Part shown: positions 53,204 to 64,000 of the stretch, piece by piece
How the letters are laid out: the number at the start of each line of letters is the position of its first letter
Numbering within the stretch: position 1 is the stretch's first letter
Position numbers and translations under genes: made by a program
The notes under the pieces: model-generated
Database searches by the model: none
What the model was told of the DNA's origin: nothing
What the model saw: only the letters and a program-made list of their open reading frames with translations
Assembly: GCA_003282965.1 (NCBI GenBank)
Contig: QBYF01000005.1
Coordinates: 1-64,000 of the forward strand
From: Pelagibacteraceae bacterium AG-325-E13
GTDB lineage: Bacteria; Pseudomonadota; Alphaproteobacteria; Pelagibacterales; Pelagibacteraceae
DNA length: 64,000 nucleotides
Direction: 5' to 3'

Positions 53204-53958
53204 ATTTTTAATATTTTAATTTTTTTATCCTTGGCTAATTCAATCAAATCTTTATTAACTCTTTTTAATTTTATTGTTGAGGTTGATCTGGTTACGATTG
53301 AAACTCCTATTTTTCCTAGCCTAAAAAAGGGATAACTGCCTATATCTACAGTTTTTTTAAATTTTTTTTGTATAAAAGATAATTTTTGAGAAATATTACT
53401 CTCAACAGTATAGAGGTTTAAAGTTTTGCTATATATTTTTAATCCTCCAATTAAATACATTTTACAATTTTCGATCATTGAGCTTAAGATTGAGGGCACA
53501 CCTGGTAATGAAAATACGTTTTTAAAAACAAATCCTGGAGCTGCACTTGACGGATTATAAATTAATTTAGATCCTCTAGGCATTTTAGCCATTTTTTTTC
53601 TGCCGTCATTAAAATTTAATCTGCCATAATAATTTTCTAATATTCTAAATGCCTCTTTATGAAACTCATATTTAACATTGAATGCTTTAGAGATGGACTG
53701 AGCTGTTATATCGTCGTGTGTAGGTCCAATTCCTCCGGTTGTAAATACATAATTAAATTTTTTTGATAAGTCTAAAATATTGTTAATTATTGTCTTTTCT
53801 AAATCAGGTATGATTCGTACTTCATTGACCGATATTCCACATTTTTCATTCAACCAATTTGATATGAAAGACACATTTTTATCTTGAGTTCTGCCTGAAA
53901 GTATTTCATTACCAATAATTAAAATTGCAGCATTTACTTTTTTGTTTTTTTTCTTCAT
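53200..53958 (-). CDS. CinA/MoaB-like molybdopterin-binding domain protein
   Basis: AAILIIGNEILSGRTQDKN; FTTGGIGPTHDDITAQSISKAF. Confidence 0.88.
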   Translation of the reverse strand: MKKKNKKVNAAILIIGNEILSGRTQDKNVSFISNWLNEKCGISVNEVRIIPDLEKTIINNILDLSKKFNYVFTTGGIGPTHDDITAQSISKAFNVKYEFHKEAFRILENYYGRLNFNDGRKKMAKMPRGSKLIYNPSSAAPGFVFKNVFSLPGVPSILSSMIENCKMYLIGGLKIYSKTLNLYTVESNISQKLSFIQKKFKKTVDIGSYPFFRLGKIGVSIVTRSTSTIKLKRVNKDLIELAKDKKIKILKI

Positions 53959-53972
53959 AGGTTAAATATAAA

Positions 53973-54668
53973 ATGAACTTTGAAAATAAACTAATATCAG
54001 GTGTATTAATAAAAAGATATAAGCGATTTTTTGTTGATATTAAGATCAGGAATAAAATAATCACTGCTCACTGTCCTAATACTGGCTCAATGCAAGGCCT
54101 TTTAAAAAGAGGCAATAAAGTTTGGTTAACAAAATCAAATAATCCAAATAGAAAGTTAAAATATACATTGCAAATTATTGAAGTTGATGGATCAAAAGTT
54201 GGTATCAATACTCACGTTACAAACAAAATTTTTTTAAATGCCTTGCAAAAAAATAAAATAAAAGAATTTGATAGAAATATTGAAATTAAAAAAGAAGTAA
54301 AATTTGGATCAAATGTTAGATTCGATTTTTTAGTCACAAACAAAACTAAAAAGGCTTTTATAGAAGTTAAAAATGTAACTTTAAGTAGAAAACCCAAAAT
54401 TGTAGAATTTCCAGACGCGGTAACATCAAGGGGCTCAAAACATATCGTTGAACTCCTTAAGGCAAGCAAAAAAAATTATGAAATTTACTTAGCTTTTATA
54501 ATTCAAAGAGATGATTGTAAAAAATTTACAATTGCAAACGATATAGATCCAGAATATTCAAATTTATTGACTAAAGCTGTTAAAAAAAAATTAAAGATAC
54601 TTTGCTATGATTGTAAATTTACATCAAAAGGAATAAAACTAAATAAAAAAATAAAAGTTAAAATTTGA
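53973..54668 (+). CDS. sfsA: SfsA family protein
   Basis: HCPNTGSMQGLLKRGNKVWL; VRFDFLV; AFIEVKNVTL; FPDAVTSRGSKHIVEL. Confidence 0.93.
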   Translation: MNFENKLISGVLIKRYKRFFVDIKIRNKIITAHCPNTGSMQGLLKRGNKVWLTKSNNPNRKLKYTLQIIEVDGSKVGINTHVTNKIFLNALQKNKIKEFDRNIEIKKEVKFGSNVRFDFLVTNKTKKAFIEVKNVTLSRKPKIVEFPDAVTSRGSKHIVELLKASKKNYEIYLAFIIQRDDCKKFTIANDIDPEYSNLLTKAVKKKLKILCYDCKFTSKGIKLNKKIKVKI

Positions 54669-55417
54669 TGACTGAAGATATAAAAGAATCTTTTGAAAAA
54701 ACTAGAATAGCAGGATCTCTAGCGGCCGGTGCTTTAGATGAAGTTAATAAAATAGTTAGACCTGGAATATCGACGGAAGAAATTGATAATTTATGTTATG
54801 AATTTATAAATGATCATGGAGCCTACTCAGCTCCTTTATTTTACAGAGGTTTTCCAAAATCTTGTTGTACCTCGACAAATCATGTTGTTTGCCACGGAAT
54901 ACCATCCAAGAAAGTTTTAAAGGACGGGGATATACTTAATGTAGATGTTACTGCCTTTAAAGATGGATGGCATGGAGACACAAGTAGAATGTTTGAGGTA
55001 GGAGAAATATCTATTAAAGCTAAAAAATTAATTGAAACAACTTATGAAGCAATGATGAAAGCAATACGTATATTAAAAGAAGATGTTCAGTTAGGTGATA
55101 TAGGTTCAACTATACAACTGCATGTAGAGTCCAAGGGATGTTCTGTTGTTCAAGATTTCTGTGGGCACGGTATAGGGCAAACTTTTCATAAAGAACCAAA
55201 TATTTTGCACTACGGAAAAAAACAAACTGGAGAAAAAGTTAAAGAAGGTATGATTTTTACTATTGAACCCATGATAAATCTTGGTAATTATGAGACAAAA
55301 ATATTGAGTGATGGATGGACAGCTGTTACAAAAGATAAATCGCTATCAGCACAATTTGAACATACTGTAGGTATAACAAAAGAGGGATACGAAATTTTTA
55401 CTCAGTCAAAAAGTTAA
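54665..55417 (+). CDS. map: Methionine aminopeptidase type I
   Basis: NVDVTAFKDGWHGDTSRMF; DFCGHGIGQTFHKEPNILHYG; IEPMI. Confidence 0.97.
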   Translation: MMTEDIKESFEKTRIAGSLAAGALDEVNKIVRPGISTEEIDNLCYEFINDHGAYSAPLFYRGFPKSCCTSTNHVVCHGIPSKKVLKDGDILNVDVTAFKDGWHGDTSRMFEVGEISIKAKKLIETTYEAMMKAIRILKEDVQLGDIGSTIQLHVESKGCSVVQDFCGHGIGQTFHKEPNILHYGKKQTGEKVKEGMIFTIEPMINLGNYETKILSDGWTAVTKDKSLSAQFEHTVGITKEGYEIFTQSKS

Positions 55418-55432
55418 GTTTATCTAATAAAG

Positions 55433-56728
55433 ATGATTGAAAGATATTCTAGAAAAGAACTAAAAACTATTTGGGCAGACTATAATAAATATTCTATATG
55501 GCTAGATATAGAATTAGCAGCTGCTGAGGCAATGGAAAAGCTAAAAATTATTCCAAGAGGTGTTGTCAAAAAAGTTAAATCTAAAGCAAAAATTAATGTA
55601 AAAAGAATTTCTGATATTGAAAAAAAAGTAAAGCACGATGTTATTGCATTCTTAACTTCTATAACTGAAATATCTGGAAAAGAAGCAAGATACCTGCACA
55701 AAGGCATGACATCTTCTGACGTATTAGATACTTGCTTCAATTTGCAACTTAAACAATCTGCTGAAATTTTATTAAAGGATATTGATGAATTATTAAGATC
55801 TATTAAAAAACAAGCAATCAAACACAAATTTACATTATGTATTGGTAGAAGTCATGGAATACATGCTGAACCAATTACTTTCGGTTTGAAGATGCTTACT
55901 TTCTATCAAGAATTCTTGAGAAATAAAAAAAGATTAGAAAATGCAATTAAAGAAATATCTACTTGTGCAATTTCTGGAGCAGTTGGAACATTTGCAAATA
56001 TAGATCCTAAAGTAGAAAGCTATGTTGCTAAAAAATTAAAATTAAATGTGGAACCAATTTCTACACAAATCATTCCAAGAGATAGACATGCTCATTTTTT
56101 TTCAACACTAGGTATTATCGCAAGCTCAGTTGAAAGATTTGCAGTAGAGATTAGACATCTTCAAAGAACAGAAGTTTTAGAAGTCGAGGAATTTTTCGGA
56201 AAAAAACAAAAAGGCTCATCAGCAATGCCACACAAAAAAAATCCAATCTTGAGTGAAAATTTAACTGGTCTTGCAAGGTTAATAAGATCAACTGTAGTTC
56301 CAGCATTAGAAAATGTTGCTCTATGGCATGAAAGAGATATTTCACATTCAGCCGTTGAGCGAAATATTGGTCCGGACTCAACAATAGCTTTAGATTTTGC
56401 TCTTTCAAGATTAAGCAATGTTGTTAAAAATTTAAATATTTATCCAAAAAATATGATGAAGAACCTAAATATCACAAATGGAATTTTTTTTTCACAAAGA
56501 ATTTTAATTGAGCTAACCGGTGTTGGATTTACTAGAGAGGAGGCTTATAAGATAGTACAAAAAAATGCTATGAAATCCTGGAATGATAACTCTCCTTTTT
56601 ACGAAAATATTGCTAGCGACAAAAAAATTACAAATAAAATACCTGTTAATAAGCTTAAAAAGTTATTTAATTTTAGTTATCATACTAAAAAAATTAATAT
56701 AATTTTCAAAAGAAGTTTAAAAAAATAA
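55433..56728 (+). CDS. purB: Adenylosuccinate lyase
   Basis: TSSDVLDTCFNLQL; KGSSAMPHKKNPILSENLTGL. Confidence 0.97.
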   Translation: MIERYSRKELKTIWADYNKYSIWLDIELAAAEAMEKLKIIPRGVVKKVKSKAKINVKRISDIEKKVKHDVIAFLTSITEISGKEARYLHKGMTSSDVLDTCFNLQLKQSAEILLKDIDELLRSIKKQAIKHKFTLCIGRSHGIHAEPITFGLKMLTFYQEFLRNKKRLENAIKEISTCAISGAVGTFANIDPKVESYVAKKLKLNVEPISTQIIPRDRHAHFFSTLGIIASSVERFAVEIRHLQRTEVLEVEEFFGKKQKGSSAMPHKKNPILSENLTGLARLIRSTVVPALENVALWHERDISHSAVERNIGPDSTIALDFALSRLSNVVKNLNIYPKNMMKNLNITNGIFFSQRILIELTGVGFTREEAYKIVQKNAMKSWNDNSPFYENIASDKKITNKIPVNKLKKLFNFSYHTKKINIIFKRSLKK

Positions 56729-56735
56729 ATCAAAT

Positions 56736-57527
56736 ATGAATAAAGGAAACAAACTATACGAAGGTAAAGCTAAAATTATCTATGAAACAAAAGATAAAAA
56801 TCTTGTTATTCAGCATTTTAAAGACGACGCGACTGCTTTTAATAATTTAAAAAAATCAAAAGTAGAAGGTAAAGGTGTTTTAAATAATAGAATTTCTGAG
56901 TATATCTTAACAAATCTATCTCAATGTGGAATAAAAACTCATCTAGTTAAACGACTTAACATGAGAGAACAATTAATAAGAAAAGCTGAAATATTTCCAA
57001 TTGAATTTATAGTAAGAAATATTGCAACAGGATCTTTAACTAAAAGGTTGGATATTTCAGAAGGAACAGTATTAGAAAAACCATTGTTGGAATATTGCTA
57101 TAAAAAAGATGAGCTTCAAGATCCTCTTATTTCCAAGGAGCACATTTATTCTTTTGGCTGGGCAACTGAGAAAGAAATAAAAGAAATAGATAAAATTACC
57201 TTGAGAATTAATGACTTATTACTTGGCATGTTTAGGGGTATAGGAATTAAATTAGTAGATTTTAAAATTGAGTACGGTAAAGCGTGGAATAAAGACAAGG
57301 AAGAGAGAGAAATTGTACTTGTTGATGAAATTAGCCCTGATACTTGTAGACTATGGGATGCTAAAACAGAAAAGAAATTAGACAAAGACAGATTTAGAAA
57401 AGATCTAGGCAATGTTATCCAAGGTTATCAAGAAGTGGCAAGAAGATTAAGTATAATGCCAGAAGAAACTAATATAAGTGAAGTAAATTTTGGTAAAACA
57501 ACCTCAATAAAATTTAAAAAAAAATAA
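56736..57527 (+). CDS. purC: SAICAR synthase
   Basis: LYEGKAKIIYET; FIVRNIATGSL; LVDEISPDTCRLWD. Confidence 0.97.
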   Translation: MNKGNKLYEGKAKIIYETKDKNLVIQHFKDDATAFNNLKKSKVEGKGVLNNRISEYILTNLSQCGIKTHLVKRLNMREQLIRKAEIFPIEFIVRNIATGSLTKRLDISEGTVLEKPLLEYCYKKDELQDPLISKEHIYSFGWATEKEIKEIDKITLRINDLLLGMFRGIGIKLVDFKIEYGKAWNKDKEEREIVLVDEISPDTCRLWDAKTEKKLDKDRFRKDLGNVIQGYQEVARRLSIMPEETNISEVNFGKTTSIKFKKK

Positions 57528-57528
57528 A

Positions 57529-57768
57529 TTGAAATTTTCAGTCACAGTTACATTAAAAGAAGATGTTCTGGATCCACAGGGTAAAGTTGTTCAAAACACT
57601 TTACAAAATCTTGGAATGGACAATTTAAAAAGCATCAGACAAGGGAAATATTTTGAAATAGAATTAAATGATAATGATCAAATCAAAGCAGAAAAAAAAG
57701 TAAATGATATGTGTAAAAAACTTTTGGCTAATTTAATCATCGAAGACTACAAAATAACTAAAATTTAA
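57529..57768 (+). CDS. purS: FGAM synthase subunit PurS (TTG start)
   Basis: 79 aa; VTLKEDVLDPQGKVVQNTLQNLGM; between purC and purQ; start codon reads TTG. Confidence 0.95.
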   Translation: MKFSVTVTLKEDVLDPQGKVVQNTLQNLGMDNLKSIRQGKYFEIELNDNDQIKAEKKVNDMCKKLLANLIIEDYKITKI

Positions 57769-58445
57769 TGAATTCATCAGTTATTGTTTTTCCAGGTTCT
57801 AATTGTGACAGGGATATAGCAGTCGCTTTAGAAAAATTACAATTTAAGAATAAAATGGTTTGGCATAAAGAAACCAAATTGCCAAAATCTGATTTAATTG
57901 TCATTCCTGGTGGTTTTTCTTATGGAGATTATCTGAGGTCAGGAGCAATTGCGGGTAAATCGTTGATAGTCAATGAAGTTATTAAAGCAGCTAACAATGG
58001 TTGTTTAGTTTTGGGAATTTGTAATGGTTTTCAAATATTAACAGAAACAGGATTGTTAAAAGGAGTGCTGTTAAGAAATAAAAATTTAAAATTCATTAAT
58101 AAAGACGTTAATATTAAAGTTATAAATAATGATACTAAATTTTCAAATAAATATAAAAAAGATCAAGTTTTAAAAATTAATATTGCACATAATGAAGGAA
58201 ATTATTTTACAAATTTTAATCATTTAAAAGAGTTAAACAACGAAAATTTAATAGCATTTAAATACTGCAATAAAAATGGAGATACAAATAAAGAGGCTAA
58301 TCCTAATGGCTCTTTAGAAAATATTGCTGGAATATTTAATACCAAGAAAAATATTCTAGGTATGATGCCGCATCCTGAAAGAATGGTAGATAATCTTATC
58401 TCTAATACAGATGGAATAAATTTATTTTCAAGTTTACTTAAATAA
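57768..58445 (+). CDS. purQ: FGAM synthase subunit PurQ
   Basis: [41 protein letters not shown]. Confidence 0.97.
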   Translation: MNSSVIVFPGSNCDRDIAVALEKLQFKNKMVWHKETKLPKSDLIVIPGGFSYGDYLRSGAIAGKSLIVNEVIKAANNGCLVLGICNGFQILTETGLLKGVLLRNKNLKFINKDVNIKVINNDTKFSNKYKKDQVLKINIAHNEGNYFTNFNHLKELNNENLIAFKYCNKNGDTNKEANPNGSLENIAGIFNTKKNILGMMPHPERMVDNLISNTDGINLFSSLLK

Positions 58446-58450
58446 AAATA

Positions 58451-60631
58451 ATGAAAATTACTAATCAAATTGTAGAAAAGCACGGATTAAAACTAGAAGA
58501 ATATTCTATTATTAAAAAACTCTTAAAAAGAGAACCAAATTTGTTAGAACTTGGAATATTTTCTGCAATGTGGAATGAACATTGTTCCTATAAATCTTCA
58601 AGAAAACATCTTAAAAATTTACACACAATTGGAAAACAAGTTATTCAAGGGCCTGGAGAAAATGCCGGTGTTATTGATATTGGTGATGATGACGCAATTA
58701 TTTTTAAGATAGAAAGCCATAATCATCCTTCTTATATAGAACCTTATCAAGGTGCCGCTACTGGCGTAGGTGGAATATTAAGAGATGTATTTACTATGGG
58801 TGCAAGACCAATAGCTCTTCTCAATTCAATACATTTTGGTTCTCCTAGTCACTTTAAAACAAAAACTCTATTGAATGGAGTGGTCTCAGGAATTGGGGGA
58901 TATGGAAATTGTATTGGTATACCAACTGTAGCGGGAGAAACGAAATTCAATAGTACATATAATGAAAATATTTTGGTCAATGCTATGGCAGTTGGGCATG
59001 CAAAAAAAAATAAAATTTTTTATTCCAAAGCTAAAGGTCTAAATAAATCAGTTGTATATGTTGGCTCTAAAACTGGTCGAGATGGTATCCATGGAGCATC
59101 CATGGCTTCTGCAGAATTTGATGAAAATTCTGAGGAAAAAAAACCTACCGTACAAGTTGGTGATCCCTTTACAGAGAAATTATTAATGGAAGCTTGTTTA
59201 GAGTTAATGAAAGACAATTCAATTATTTCAATTCAAGATATGGGGGCTGCTGGACTTACTTCATCTAGTGTTGAGATGGCTTCAAAAGGTGAATTGGGAA
59301 TCGAACTTCACTTGGATAAAGTTCCTTGCAGAGAAGAAAATATGACTCCTTATGAAATGATGTTATCTGAAAGCCAAGAAAGAATGTTAATTATTCTTGA
59401 AGACGGAAAGGAAAAGCATGCTGAAGAAATATTTAAAAAATGGGATCTTGATTTTGTAATAATTGGAAAAACTACAAATACAAACAAATTAACTCTTAAA
59501 TATAATAATAAAGTTGAAGGCGAAATCCCTTTAGACGCTTTGTCCTCAAAAGCACCCGTGTACGATAGAAAATGGATTAAAAAAAAACTAACTAAAAGTA
59601 AAATAGATACTAAAAAATTAAATAATATTAAAATTGAAGATGCTTTAATTAAAATATTATCCTCAGCAAATCACTCAAATAAAAGTTGGATTACAAATCA
59701 GTATGATCAGATGGTAATGTGTGATACTGCGCAAAGATCTGGCTCTGATGCTGCGATTATAAGAATTCATAATAAACAAAAGGCAATTGCTGTTTCTGTT
59801 GATTCTTCTTCTAATTATTGTAATTCCCACCCTTTAACTGGGGGTAAACAAATTGTTTGTGAAAATTGGAGAAATTTAATCTCAGTAGGAGCAAAACCAC
59901 TAGCTATAACAAATTGTTTAAATTTTGGTAATCCCGAAGACTCAAAAATTATGGGCGAGTTTGCCGAATGTTTAATAGGCATTAAAGAGGCATGTGAATT
60001 TTTAAATTATCCTGTTGTTTCAGGAAATGTTTCTTTTTATAACGGAACAAATAAGAAGAATATTTCACCAACACCAGTTATCGGTGGAGTTGGCTTAATT
60101 CAAAAATTAAATAAACCAATCAATCATCAATTCAAAAAAGATAACAGTATTATAATTGTAATTGGAAAAACTTTTGGACATCTAGAGCAAAGCGTTTTTT
60201 TTGAAGAAGTTTATTCAATTACCGATGGCAGCCCTCCAGAAGTAAATTTAACTAATGAAAAAAATAATGGGGAAAATGTACTAGAAATTATAAAAAAAGA
60301 TTTAGTAAATTCTGTTCATGATATTTCAAATGGTGGATTAATTGTTGCTTTAGCAGAGATGTCCATGGGCTCAGATTATGGAGTAAAAATTAACAAACCA
60401 AAAAATCTAACAAATTTATTTAAGTATTTTTTTGGTGAGGATCAAGGTAGATATGTTTTAGAAGTTGATAAAAATAATTTAGAAAAAGTTGAAAAAATAT
60501 TAAGAAATAACAATATTTTTTATGAAAATATTGGCTTTACTCAAAAAGATTATTTTGAGATTCAAAAAGAATTGAAAATTGATATTAAAGAACTGTATAA
60601 AATTAACAATCAATGGTACAATAACTACTAA
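58451..60631 (+). CDS. purL: FGAM synthase subunit PurL (small type)
   Basis: 726 aa; [40 protein letters not shown]. Confidence 0.98.
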   Translation: MKITNQIVEKHGLKLEEYSIIKKLLKREPNLLELGIFSAMWNEHCSYKSSRKHLKNLHTIGKQVIQGPGENAGVIDIGDDDAIIFKIESHNHPSYIEPYQGAATGVGGILRDVFTMGARPIALLNSIHFGSPSHFKTKTLLNGVVSGIGGYGNCIGIPTVAGETKFNSTYNENILVNAMAVGHAKKNKIFYSKAKGLNKSVVYVGSKTGRDGIHGASMASAEFDENSEEKKPTVQVGDPFTEKLLMEACLELMKDNSIISIQDMGAAGLTSSSVEMASKGELGIELHLDKVPCREENMTPYEMMLSESQERMLIILEDGKEKHAEEIFKKWDLDFVIIGKTTNTNKLTLKYNNKVEGEIPLDALSSKAPVYDRKWIKKKLTKSKIDTKKLNNIKIEDALIKILSSANHSNKSWITNQYDQMVMCDTAQRSGSDAAIIRIHNKQKAIAVSVDSSSNYCNSHPLTGGKQIVCENWRNLISVGAKPLAITNCLNFGNPEDSKIMGEFAECLIGIKEACEFLNYPVVSGNVSFYNGTNKKNISPTPVIGGVGLIQKLNKPINHQFKKDNSIIIVIGKTFGHLEQSVFFEEVYSITDGSPPEVNLTNEKNNGENVLEIIKKDLVNSVHDISNGGLIVALAEMSMGSDYGVKINKPKNLTNLFKYFFGEDQGRYVLEVDKNNLEKVEKILRNNNIFYENIGFTQKDYFEIQKELKIDIKELYKINNQWYNNY

Positions 60632-60861
60632 TGGCTTTACCAGTAGAAGAAATTAAAAAACTTATAATTTCGTCAATTCCTGACGCCTCTATAGAAATCA
60701 AAGATTTGATGGGGGACAATAACCATTATTCAGCTATTATTAAATCTAAAATGTTTAACGGTTTAAATAAAATTGATCAACATAAGTTAGTTTATAAATC
60801 GCTAAAAGGCAAAATGGGGAATGAACTTCATGCATTATCAATTACCACAGAGACAAAATAA
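60631..60861 (+). CDS. bolA: BolA family protein
   Basis: 76 aa; [39 protein letters not shown]; adjacent to monothiol glutaredoxin. Confidence 0.85.
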   Translation: MALPVEEIKKLIISSIPDASIEIKDLMGDNNHYSAIIKSKMFNGLNKIDQHKLVYKSLKGKMGNELHALSITTETK

Positions 60862-61178
60862 TGAATATTAAGGAAAAGATAAAAAATTTAATTGACAGCA
60901 ATGATGTCTGTTTATTTATGAAAGGAACACCTGACTCACCTCAGTGTGGTTTTTCAATGGCTGTTTCAAATGTACTCAAACATTTAAAAGTAAATTACAA
61001 TGGAATTAATGTATTAGAGGATGAAAATTTAAGACAAGGAGTAAAAGAGTTTAGTGACTGGCCAACAATACCTCAGCTTTATATTAAAGGTGAATTTATA
61101 GGTGGTTGTGACATAGTAAAAGAAATGTTTGAAAAAGGTGAGCTAAAAAATTTACTAGTGTCAAAAAAATTAATTTAA
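60861..61178 (+). CDS. grxD: Monothiol glutaredoxin Grx4
   Basis: VCLFMKGTPDSPQCGFSMAVSNVL; WPTIPQLYIKGEFIGGCDIV. Confidence 0.96.
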   Translation: MNIKEKIKNLIDSNDVCLFMKGTPDSPQCGFSMAVSNVLKHLKVNYNGINVLEDENLRQGVKEFSDWPTIPQLYIKGEFIGGCDIVKEMFEKGELKNLLVSKKLI

Positions 61179-61283
61179 TTATAATTATCTAAATTTAAAA
61201 AAAATTAAATTCACTTTTGAACTTTGGAGGATAGTTTTTATTTTAATAAAAAAATTAATCTGATATAAGAATATAAAGACTAA

Positions 61284-61547
61284 ATGAGAAATTATATTTA
61301 TAAAACTCTGATTGCTGTAATTGCTTTAATTGTTGTTTTTGAATTTACTATCGGAAAGACAATTAATAAAATTAGTTCGCAAACTGAAATATTATTTACT
61401 AAAGAAGGTAGAAAAGGAATGGTCTCATCTATCAAGACAGAAATGGAAAAAGCTGTTAAGAAAGAAAATTATTTAGATGAAGACGAGCGAATTTTGATTA
61501 ATAACTTTATAAAAAAAATCAAAAATGAACTTAAATCTGCCGAATGA
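61284..61547 (+). CDS. Small single-TM protein of unknown function
   Basis: 87 aa ORF with N-terminal hydrophobic helix. Confidence 0.6.
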   Translation: MRNYIYKTLIAVIALIVVFEFTIGKTINKISSQTEILFTKEGRKGMVSSIKTEMEKAVKKENYLDEDERILINNFIKKIKNELKSAE

Positions 61548-62254
61548 TTGGTATACTTAGTAAAGTATATAAAAAACTCTATATAATTCAAAATATCTAT
61601 CTTAAAAATAAATTTTTTTTTAAAAAAAAAAGTTACTCTATGGAGGGAGAAGATTTAGAACTTCAAAAAATAACTAAAAATATTAATCGAGGGTTTTATG
61701 TCGACGCTGGTTGCTATCACCCACTTCATCTTAATAATACTTATCTTCTTCATAAAAAAAAGTGGAGTGGTTTAAATATAGACTTAAGTGAGTTTACAAT
61801 AGATCTATTTAATCATATGAGACCGAATGATGTAAATATTCATTCTGCTATTTCTAACTCTGAAAAAGAGGTAGTTGTTTATTATCAAAAAAAGATCAGC
61901 CAATTGACTACAATTAAGAAAAGTATTGCTCAAGAAAGGATGCAAGGTCCAATTAAAGAAAAAAAAATGATTTCTAAAAAATTAACAACAATATTAAACG
62001 ACAGCAAATTTTGTAATAGAAAAATAGATTTTCTAAACATAGATCTTGAAGGCGCTGACATGAGCGCTTTGCAGTCACTAGATTTTGAAATTTATAGACC
62101 AAAAATAATTTGTGTCGAAATAACAGATAAAACAATTGAAAATTCTAATATATTTAATTTTTTAAAAAAATTAAATTATAAAAAAAAATGGTCGAGTATA
62201 GCCAATATCAATCATATTTTTGTCGACCAATCATTTTTGGAGAGATTAGATTAA
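61544..62254 (+). CDS. FkbM family methyltransferase
   Basis: GFYVDAGCYHPLHLNNTYLLHKKKWSGLNIDLS; FLNIDLEGADMSALQSLDF. Confidence 0.82.
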   Translation: MIGILSKVYKKLYIIQNIYLKNKFFFKKKSYSMEGEDLELQKITKNINRGFYVDAGCYHPLHLNNTYLLHKKKWSGLNIDLSEFTIDLFNHMRPNDVNIHSAISNSEKEVVVYYQKKISQLTTIKKSIAQERMQGPIKEKKMISKKLTTILNDSKFCNRKIDFLNIDLEGADMSALQSLDFEIYRPKIICVEITDKTIENSNIFNFLKKLNYKKKWSSIANINHIFVDQSFLERLD

Positions 62255-63841
62255 TTAAGTACATTCTAACAATTTACCTGTTATGAATTTTTTCTTATGA
62301 AATAAAAGTTTAAAACCAGTTTCATGTATGGATACACATTTATATGGTTTGCTTTTTTTGATGTTTCTGACGTTTTGAACACCTAAAAAAGGCCTTTTAT
62401 AATCCGTGTCAATTTTCTGCCAAATATCAAAACAATTAAAATTATTTTTATTTAAAAAAGGCTTAACGCTATGCATTGGATTAGCGAGTATACATAAATT
62501 TTTTTTGTCTGAGTCGTTTAAAAATTCTGCAATTTCTCTACCACTTAAACCTTGATATTCTAGTTCAAATTTATTTGTCAAATCAATATATCGAGAAGGT
62601 AAATTAAACCACACATATTGATAAGGATTAATCTTTATATTCTCAATTAAAAAAAGAGTTATAGTTAGAATCCCAGTTAAATAGAACAATTTTTTTGAAA
62701 ATGTATAGACCGAAACTAAACCAATAATAAATAATAATGGAAATAAAAACATAACTTGTCGCAATTCATCATATAAATGAATTTTTCTAAAAATTAAAAT
62801 CATAGGAATTATGATCGTTGATACTAAGATAGACCCAAAATAGATTGATTTTTTTGGGGAATTAAATATTTTTTTTTCTGTAAAGGGAACCAAAAAGATA
62901 CCAATAAGAATTATTATTGGTAATTTTACCGAAAACCAAATCAACATATAAGTGGATGGTAAATTAGTTGAATACATTATTTTTCCATAAGTGTTGGTTC
63001 CAACGTTGTTAAAATGATAAGACATAGTATTTATTATTTCAATAATACCTACTGGGTTAACCCATAATATTGGATAAAAAACTATTGTAAAAATAACAAC
63101 TCCTAACGTAAAAATTAGCAAATTTCTATAGAACTTTTTTATAAAGGTAAAAATATTGGTGTTAGTTAAACTTAAATAAATTATAAAAGTTGCAAAGTAT
63201 TGTAGAAAAATTAATAATCCTGCTATTCTAATTGACAGTAAGTAAGATGTTACAAGAGCAAACAATATAGTATTTAAGCTTGAGATATTTTTTTTGTCTA
63301 TAAGTTTTTCAAAAAGTTTTAAACTAAGAAAAGTGCAAATAACCCATATGGACATAAAAGGTATATCTTTCGGGCTAAACAAAGATTGACCAAAAAGATA
63401 TGGATATAATAGGTAAATTATTGTTCCCGTTTTACAAAAATTTTCATTTTCTATAATCTTTTTTAAAATTAGATAAAAAAATATACCTGATACAAAAAAA
63501 AATAAAAAAACAACAAAATGTTTAGCAAGTAAATGTCCTCCAAAATCACTTATATTCTTATCTTTGGCTATCACGTCTTTTAAAAGAAATTGTATTGGCT
63601 GTGAAATAAGTTGAAATCCAATACCATAACCTATTGATCTTTCTAAAATCTTTGGGTTAAATTCTTCGCCGTAAAATAGATGATTAGATATTTTTTTTGC
63701 AATATAAATATTGCTTTTCCAATTTTTTTCTTCGTGGTTCTCATCAAAAGAAATACCTGAATTAATTGAAGCTAAGGAGCCAAAAATTAAATAAAAAAAT
63801 AAAAATATAACTAAAAAATTTTTTTTTATAAATTGCATCAA
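62255..63841 (-). CDS. Multi-spanning membrane glycosyltransferase-like protein (GT39/ArnT-like)
   Basis: 528 aa; N-terminal GISFDENHEEKNW acidic motif and about 10 hydrophobic segments. Confidence 0.55.
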   Translation of the reverse strand: MMQFIKKNFLVIFLFFYLIFGSLASINSGISFDENHEEKNWKSNIYIAKKISNHLFYGEEFNPKILERSIGYGIGFQLISQPIQFLLKDVIAKDKNISDFGGHLLAKHFVVFLFFFVSGIFFYLILKKIIENENFCKTGTIIYLLYPYLFGQSLFSPKDIPFMSIWVICTFLSLKLFEKLIDKKNISSLNTILFALVTSYLLSIRIAGLLIFLQYFATFIIYLSLTNTNIFTFIKKFYRNLLIFTLGVVIFTIVFYPILWVNPVGIIEIINTMSYHFNNVGTNTYGKIMYSTNLPSTYMLIWFSVKLPIIILIGIFLVPFTEKKIFNSPKKSIYFGSILVSTIIIPMILIFRKIHLYDELRQVMFLFPLLFIIGLVSVYTFSKKLFYLTGILTITLFLIENIKINPYQYVWFNLPSRYIDLTNKFELEYQGLSGREIAEFLNDSDKKNLCILANPMHSVKPFLNKNNFNCFDIWQKIDTDYKRPFLGVQNVRNIKKSKPYKCVSIHETGFKLLFHKKKFITGKLLECT

Positions 63842-63918
63842 GTTAATTGATAATAATGATTTAAATATTATTTTAAAGAGTATTATTTAATTTGAAATTT
63901 TAAACTTAGATTTATGAA

Positions 63919-64000
63919 TTATCTTGAATAATATTCGATAACTAAACTCGGCTCCATTATTACTGGATAAGGTACTTCCGAGAATTTTGGTATTCTTACT
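63919..64000 (-). CDS. rpsD: 30S ribosomal protein S4, C-terminal end (truncated by window)
   Basis: Minus-strand VRIPKFSEVPYPVIMEPSLVIEYYSR* matches the S4 C-terminus. Confidence 0.85.
   Translation of the reverse strand, partial: VRIPKFSEVPYPVIMEPSLVIEYYSR

Noticed and set aside
56151-56418. Two overlapping minus-strand 85-aa ORFs
   Set aside because: Both antisense to purB in different frames; typical spurious ORFs in AT-rich coding DNA.
1-64000. CRISPR array or insertion sequences
   Set aside because: No regularly spaced repeat/spacer pattern, no cas genes and no transposase-like ORF seen; the short phased repeats at island ends are too few and contiguous for CRISPR.

Overview
AT-rich (low GC), very compact bacterial chromosome segment. 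Gene content and order fit a streamlined marine alphaproteobacterium of the SAR11/Candidatus Pelagibacter type (inferred from protein character and synteny; no search was run). Most of it is core genome: pyrB(partial)-pyrC-plsY-topA; ugd/galU/panC/mgtE/lipB/rluC; one ~28 kb minus-strand superoperon from tRNA-Tyr/tRNA-Gly/tuf/tRNA-Trp/secE/nusG through rplKAJL-rpoBC, rpsLG-fusA, S10-spc and secY-adk to rpsMK-rpoA-rplQ; and sfsA-map-purBCSQL-bolA-grxD ending in rpsD(partial). The clear accessory element is an approximately 7 kb integrase-less genomic island (about 45070-52121). It is bounded by an exact 41-bp direct repeat of the 5' half of tRNA-Leu(TAA), ending at the anticodon loop. It carries an overlapping three-gene cluster on one strand: a Vsr/DUF559-like nuclease fused to an SF2 helicase, a Zn-ribbon-containing amino-methyltransferase, and a C5-cytosine methyltransferase. 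Two secreted proteins of unknown function are also inside. The geometry implies a promoter swap: the ancestral tRNA-Leu promoter now points into the restriction-like operon, while tRNA-Leu-nadK depends on an island-supplied promoter. This island is the best candidate for an undescribed system. Other leads are an rplL-rpoB attenuator-like terminator, a structured rpsL leader, and the absence of rpmD (L30).
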